64,000 bases of DNA from Flavobacterium branchiarum (GTDB lineage: Bacteria > Bacteroidota > Bacteroidia > Flavobacteriales > Flavobacteriaceae): contig NZ_JAUFQQ010000003.1 of assembly GCF_030409845.1 (NCBI RefSeq), positions 1,488,001 through 1,552,000 on the forward strand. The letters run 5' to 3'. Positions 63,009 to 64,000 of the stretch are shown one piece after another. The translations under genes and the position numbers were made by a program. The notes below the pieces were generated by a model. It was not told where the DNA came from. It did not search any database and saw only the letters and a list, made by a program, of their open reading frames with translations. Position 1 is the first letter of the stretch; every line of letters starts with the position of its first letter.

Positions 63009-63911
63009 ATGAGCAAAAAATATGCCGTTGGATTAGACATTGGAGGTACACATATTACCGCTGCGGTTATAGATATAGTCGATATGAAAGTGATCGACTT
63101 TTCATTGCATAAAGAGTCATTTGATTCAAATAGGCCAGTAGATGAAGTGATGACTATTTGGGAGAAAGTAATTACGACCTCAATAGAAAATTCTAAAGTA
63201 GAAAAAACATCAGGATTGGCTGTTTGTATGCCTGGACCATTTGATTATAATACAGGTGTTTGTTGGATAAAAGGGCAATCTAAATATGAGCATTTTTACG
63301 GATTAAATGTGAGGGATTTGTTTAAAAACAAATTGAATCTCTCGAATGATTTTCCGATTTTGTTTGAGAATGATGCTGTATGTTTTGGAAAAGGGGAAGT
63401 TTTTAAAGACATAGACAATCTTTCTAAAAACGTAATGGCAATTACACTTGGTACAGGACTTGGAGCTTGTTTTATCGATAAAGGAGAATCTATCAGTACA
63501 GGAAATTTAGTTCCAAAAGACGGTGAAATATACGATCTTCCATTCAAAGAAGGTATAGCCGAAGATTACGTTTCTGCACGCGGACTAGTAGCAGGTTATT
63601 TCGCTTTAAGCGGAAGAAAATTGAATAATGGTTTAGCGCTTTTTGATCTTGCTAAAGCGGGAGATACAATGGCGGTAAAAGTGTTTGAAGAAATGGGAGA
63701 AAATTTGGCTACAATAGTTCTTCCGTGGTTTAAGAATTTCTCTGTAGATAGTTTTATCATAGGAGGTAAAATTGCAAACGCAAGTGAATTTTTCTTAGCG
63801 TCATTTAACAAAAAAATAAAAGAAGCTGGAAGTAACGTTACTGTTTCTATTTCTACAGATAACGAAAAGGCTGCTCTATTAGGTGCTACAAGTTTACTTT
63901 ACAACGCATAG
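63009..63911 (+). CDS. ROK-family sugar kinase
   Basis: This 300-residue kinase has the phosphate-binding YAVGLDIGGTHITAAVID at the N-terminus, the catalytic Asp in FENDAVCFGKGE and the ATP-site GTGLGACFIDKG. The usual ROK zinc motif (His followed by CxxGxxGCxE) before the VSARG segment is absent; here it reads EIYDLPFKEGIAEDYVSARG. ROK kinases phosphorylate glucose, mannose, fructose or amino sugars. Next to ManA and mannosidases, mannose is the best candidate, giving mannose-6-phosphate. Specificity is inference. Confidence 0.85.
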   Translation: MSKKYAVGLDIGGTHITAAVIDIVDMKVIDFSLHKESFDSNRPVDEVMTIWEKVITTSIENSKVEKTSGLAVCMPGPFDYNTGVCWIKGQSKYEHFYGLNVRDLFKNKLNLSNDFPILFENDAVCFGKGEVFKDIDNLSKNVMAITLGTGLGACFIDKGESISTGNLVPKDGEIYDLPFKEGIAEDYVSARGLVAGYFALSGRKLNNGLALFDLAKAGDTMAVKVFEEMGENLATIVLPWFKNFSVDSFIIGGKIANASEFFLASFNKKIKEAGSNVTVSISTDNEKAALLGATSLLYNA

Positions 63912-64000
63912 TTTTTTATAAATTTATAGAGCAAATAGGTTTTGCCACAATCTTGTCACTCTGAGGAACTAAGAGTCACATTTAGTAGCTCGACAAAGAT
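63912..64000. other. End of window, no gene seen
   Basis: The last 89 bp hold a small inverted sequence (GTCACTCTGAGGAACTAAGA region) like dispersed intergenic DNA and no start of a gene. Confidence 0.4.

Overview
The window is AT-rich and reads as a chromosomal segment of a Bacteroidota bacterium, most likely a Flavobacterium-type member of the Flavobacteriaceae. Support comes from two SusC/SusD pairs, an ECF sigma/FecR pair, many lipoproteins, TAnnTTTG-like promoter boxes, weak Shine-Dalgarno signals and DUF families typical of this phylum. Names rest on motifs and family knowledge read by eye; no search was run. No rRNA, tRNA, CRISPR array, phage or transposase gene was seen.

Layout. 1-4.6 kb: the 3' end of a class II ribonucleotide reductase, an MprF-like lipid flippase/synthase with a small lipoprotein, and a PepSY-like secreted protein. 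4.8-7.8 kb: an AraC regulator, an ankyrin lipoprotein and a cytosine-deaminase-like amidohydrolase. 7.8-8.6 kb: two striking arrays, 44 hexamers and then 56 perfect heptamers. 8.6-11.1 kb: a methionine ABC importer (metN-metI-metQ). 11.5-13.4 kb: a histidine kinase and a response regulator interrupted by an in-frame TGA. 13.4-16.9 kb: urea channel, S24-type repressor divergent from an AlkB-like dioxygenase, and a JmjC-like protein. 17.6-27.1 kb: ECF sigma, FecR, SusC, SusD, a zinc metallohydrolase lipoprotein and a DUF4302 lipoprotein, forming one regulated import locus. 27.1-28.8 kb: small proteins, including two tandem four-cysteine peptides with a bacteriocin-type leader. 28.8-30.3 kb: AraC plus an RclC-like membrane protein. 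30.4-36.5 kb: AraC regulator divergent from a siderophore-type TonB receptor, DUF4374 and PepSY membrane protein. 36.6-43.3 kb: an orphan histidine kinase beside a decayed response regulator, then DsbD, an outer-membrane protein, two HMA proteins, a TlpA thioredoxin and a Cys-rich protein, apparently a metal/thiol group.

43.5-64 kb is a mannose-glycan utilisation region: GH97, mannose-6-phosphate isomerase, LacI regulator, SusC/SusD, GH2 beta-mannosidase-like protein, two GH92 alpha-mannosidases, GH125 and a ROK sugar kinase. A 14-bp palindrome (CTAAATCGATTTAG or CTAAATCGTTTTAG) lies upstream of GH97 and twice upstream of susC, with a near-match upstream of lacI. Glycan would be bound and imported by SusCD, trimmed by mannosidases, phosphorylated by the ROK kinase and isomerised by ManA. 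The intergenic DNA here carries dispersed repeats, including a 644-bp block with nested inverted and tandem repeats.

A recurring theme is local gene decay. Both two-component systems have an intact kinase but a broken response regulator, one tandem peptide gene has lost its ATG, and the GH2 enzyme lacks its middle domain.
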